The notes beneath the pieces were generated by a model, which was given only the letters and a program-made list of their open reading frames with translations, ran no database searches and had not been told where the DNA came from. Positions 32,068 through 32,208 of a stretch of DNA of 32,208 bases are shown in pieces. The first letter of the stretch is position 1. Each line of letters begins with the position of its first letter. Source of the DNA: Hyphomicrobiales bacterium (GTDB lineage Bacteria > Pseudomonadota > Alphaproteobacteria > Rhizobiales > JAJFHR01). Location of the stretch: assembly GCA_021775475.1 (NCBI GenBank), contig JAJFHS010000034.1:1-32208 (forward strand), given 5' to 3'. Both the position numbers and the translations under genes were made by a program.

Positions 32068-32208
32068 ATGGCGAAAGAGAAGTTTGAACGTAATAAGCCC
32101 CATTGTAACATTGGAACGATTGGGCATGTTGATCATGGTAAGACGACGCTAACAGCAGCGATTACCAGGGTTCTTGGTGAAGCTGGCGGCGGTGAAGTTG
32201 TGGCTTTT
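32068..32208 (+). CDS. tuf: Elongation factor Tu, N-terminal part
   Basis: The first 47 codons of EF-Tu run to the window edge. It starts [20 protein letters not shown], followed by the G1 P-loop [23 protein letters not shown] at 32051 is the ribosome-binding site. It follows tRNA-Tyr and tRNA-Gly, the conserved order. It delivers aminoacyl-tRNA to the ribosome as a GTPase. Truncated only by the window end. Confidence 0.97.
   Translation, partial: MAKEKFERNKPHCNIGTIGHVDHGKTTLTAAITRVLGEAGGGEVVAF

Noticed and set aside
31806..32111. Minus-strand frame of 101 aa containing VERVGFEPT- and VKGIEPSYSAW-like stretches
   Set aside because: These are the well-known false peptides produced by reading tRNA genes antisense; the frame covers tRNA-Tyr, tRNA-Gly and the tuf start.

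Overview
The window comes from an alphaproteobacterium. Its right edge has the order usual for that class: tRNA-Thr, rlmB, tRNA-Tyr, tRNA-Gly, tuf. The pca genes are also of the alphaproteobacterial type, with pcaQ divergent from pcaDCHG. I cannot name the genus.

Layout. (1) 1-5882 is a mobile-element scrapyard. It holds an IS110 element that cut into an IS3 element, an IS3-family element of 1,212 bp with a 4-bp target duplication, IS66 remnants, and pieces of a methyltransferase, an XRE regulator, an ArgP-like LysR regulator and a second LysR-like gene. One uncharacterised gene at 520-1017 looks intact. (2) 6097-18971 is an aromatic catabolic block: a MarR regulator, a phthalate 4,5-dioxygenase system (oxygenase, reductase, dihydrodiol dehydrogenase, decarboxylase), a small conserved protein of unknown role, a TAXI-type TRAP transporter, a benzoylformate-decarboxylase-like ThDP enzyme and an aldehyde dehydrogenase. 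(3) 19128-26685 is a complete protocatechuate-to-TCA beta-ketoadipate operon, pcaDCHGIJFB, with its divergent regulator pcaQ. (4) 26686-30229 is a second accessory patch: truncated acyl-CoA dehydrogenase and EamA fragments, three uncharacterised genes of plasmid or island character, an iteron-like array, a helically phased repeat array and a tRNA-Arg 3' fragment that looks like an attachment scar. (5) 30230-32208 is core genome.

How the genes fit. The Rieske system would turn phthalate into 4,5-dihydroxyphthalate and then protocatechuate, which the pca operon takes to succinyl-CoA and acetyl-CoA. The ThDP decarboxylase and aldehyde dehydrogenase suggest an extra upstream step. One attractive reading is 2-carboxybenzoylformate to 2-carboxybenzaldehyde to phthalate; this is inference. 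The TRAP system is the likely importer of the acid. A 12-bp palindrome, TTAGATATCTAA, occurs six times (four exact, two with one mismatch). All six lie in the three upstream regions serving the oxygenase, reductase, transporter, decarboxylase and dehydrogenase units. This points to one regulon, probably controlled by the MarR protein.

The most novel items are that operator-defined regulon with its proposed phthalonate route, the two repeat arrays around the 28.3-29.5 kb genes, and the tRNA-Arg scar with flanking 11-bp-period repeats.
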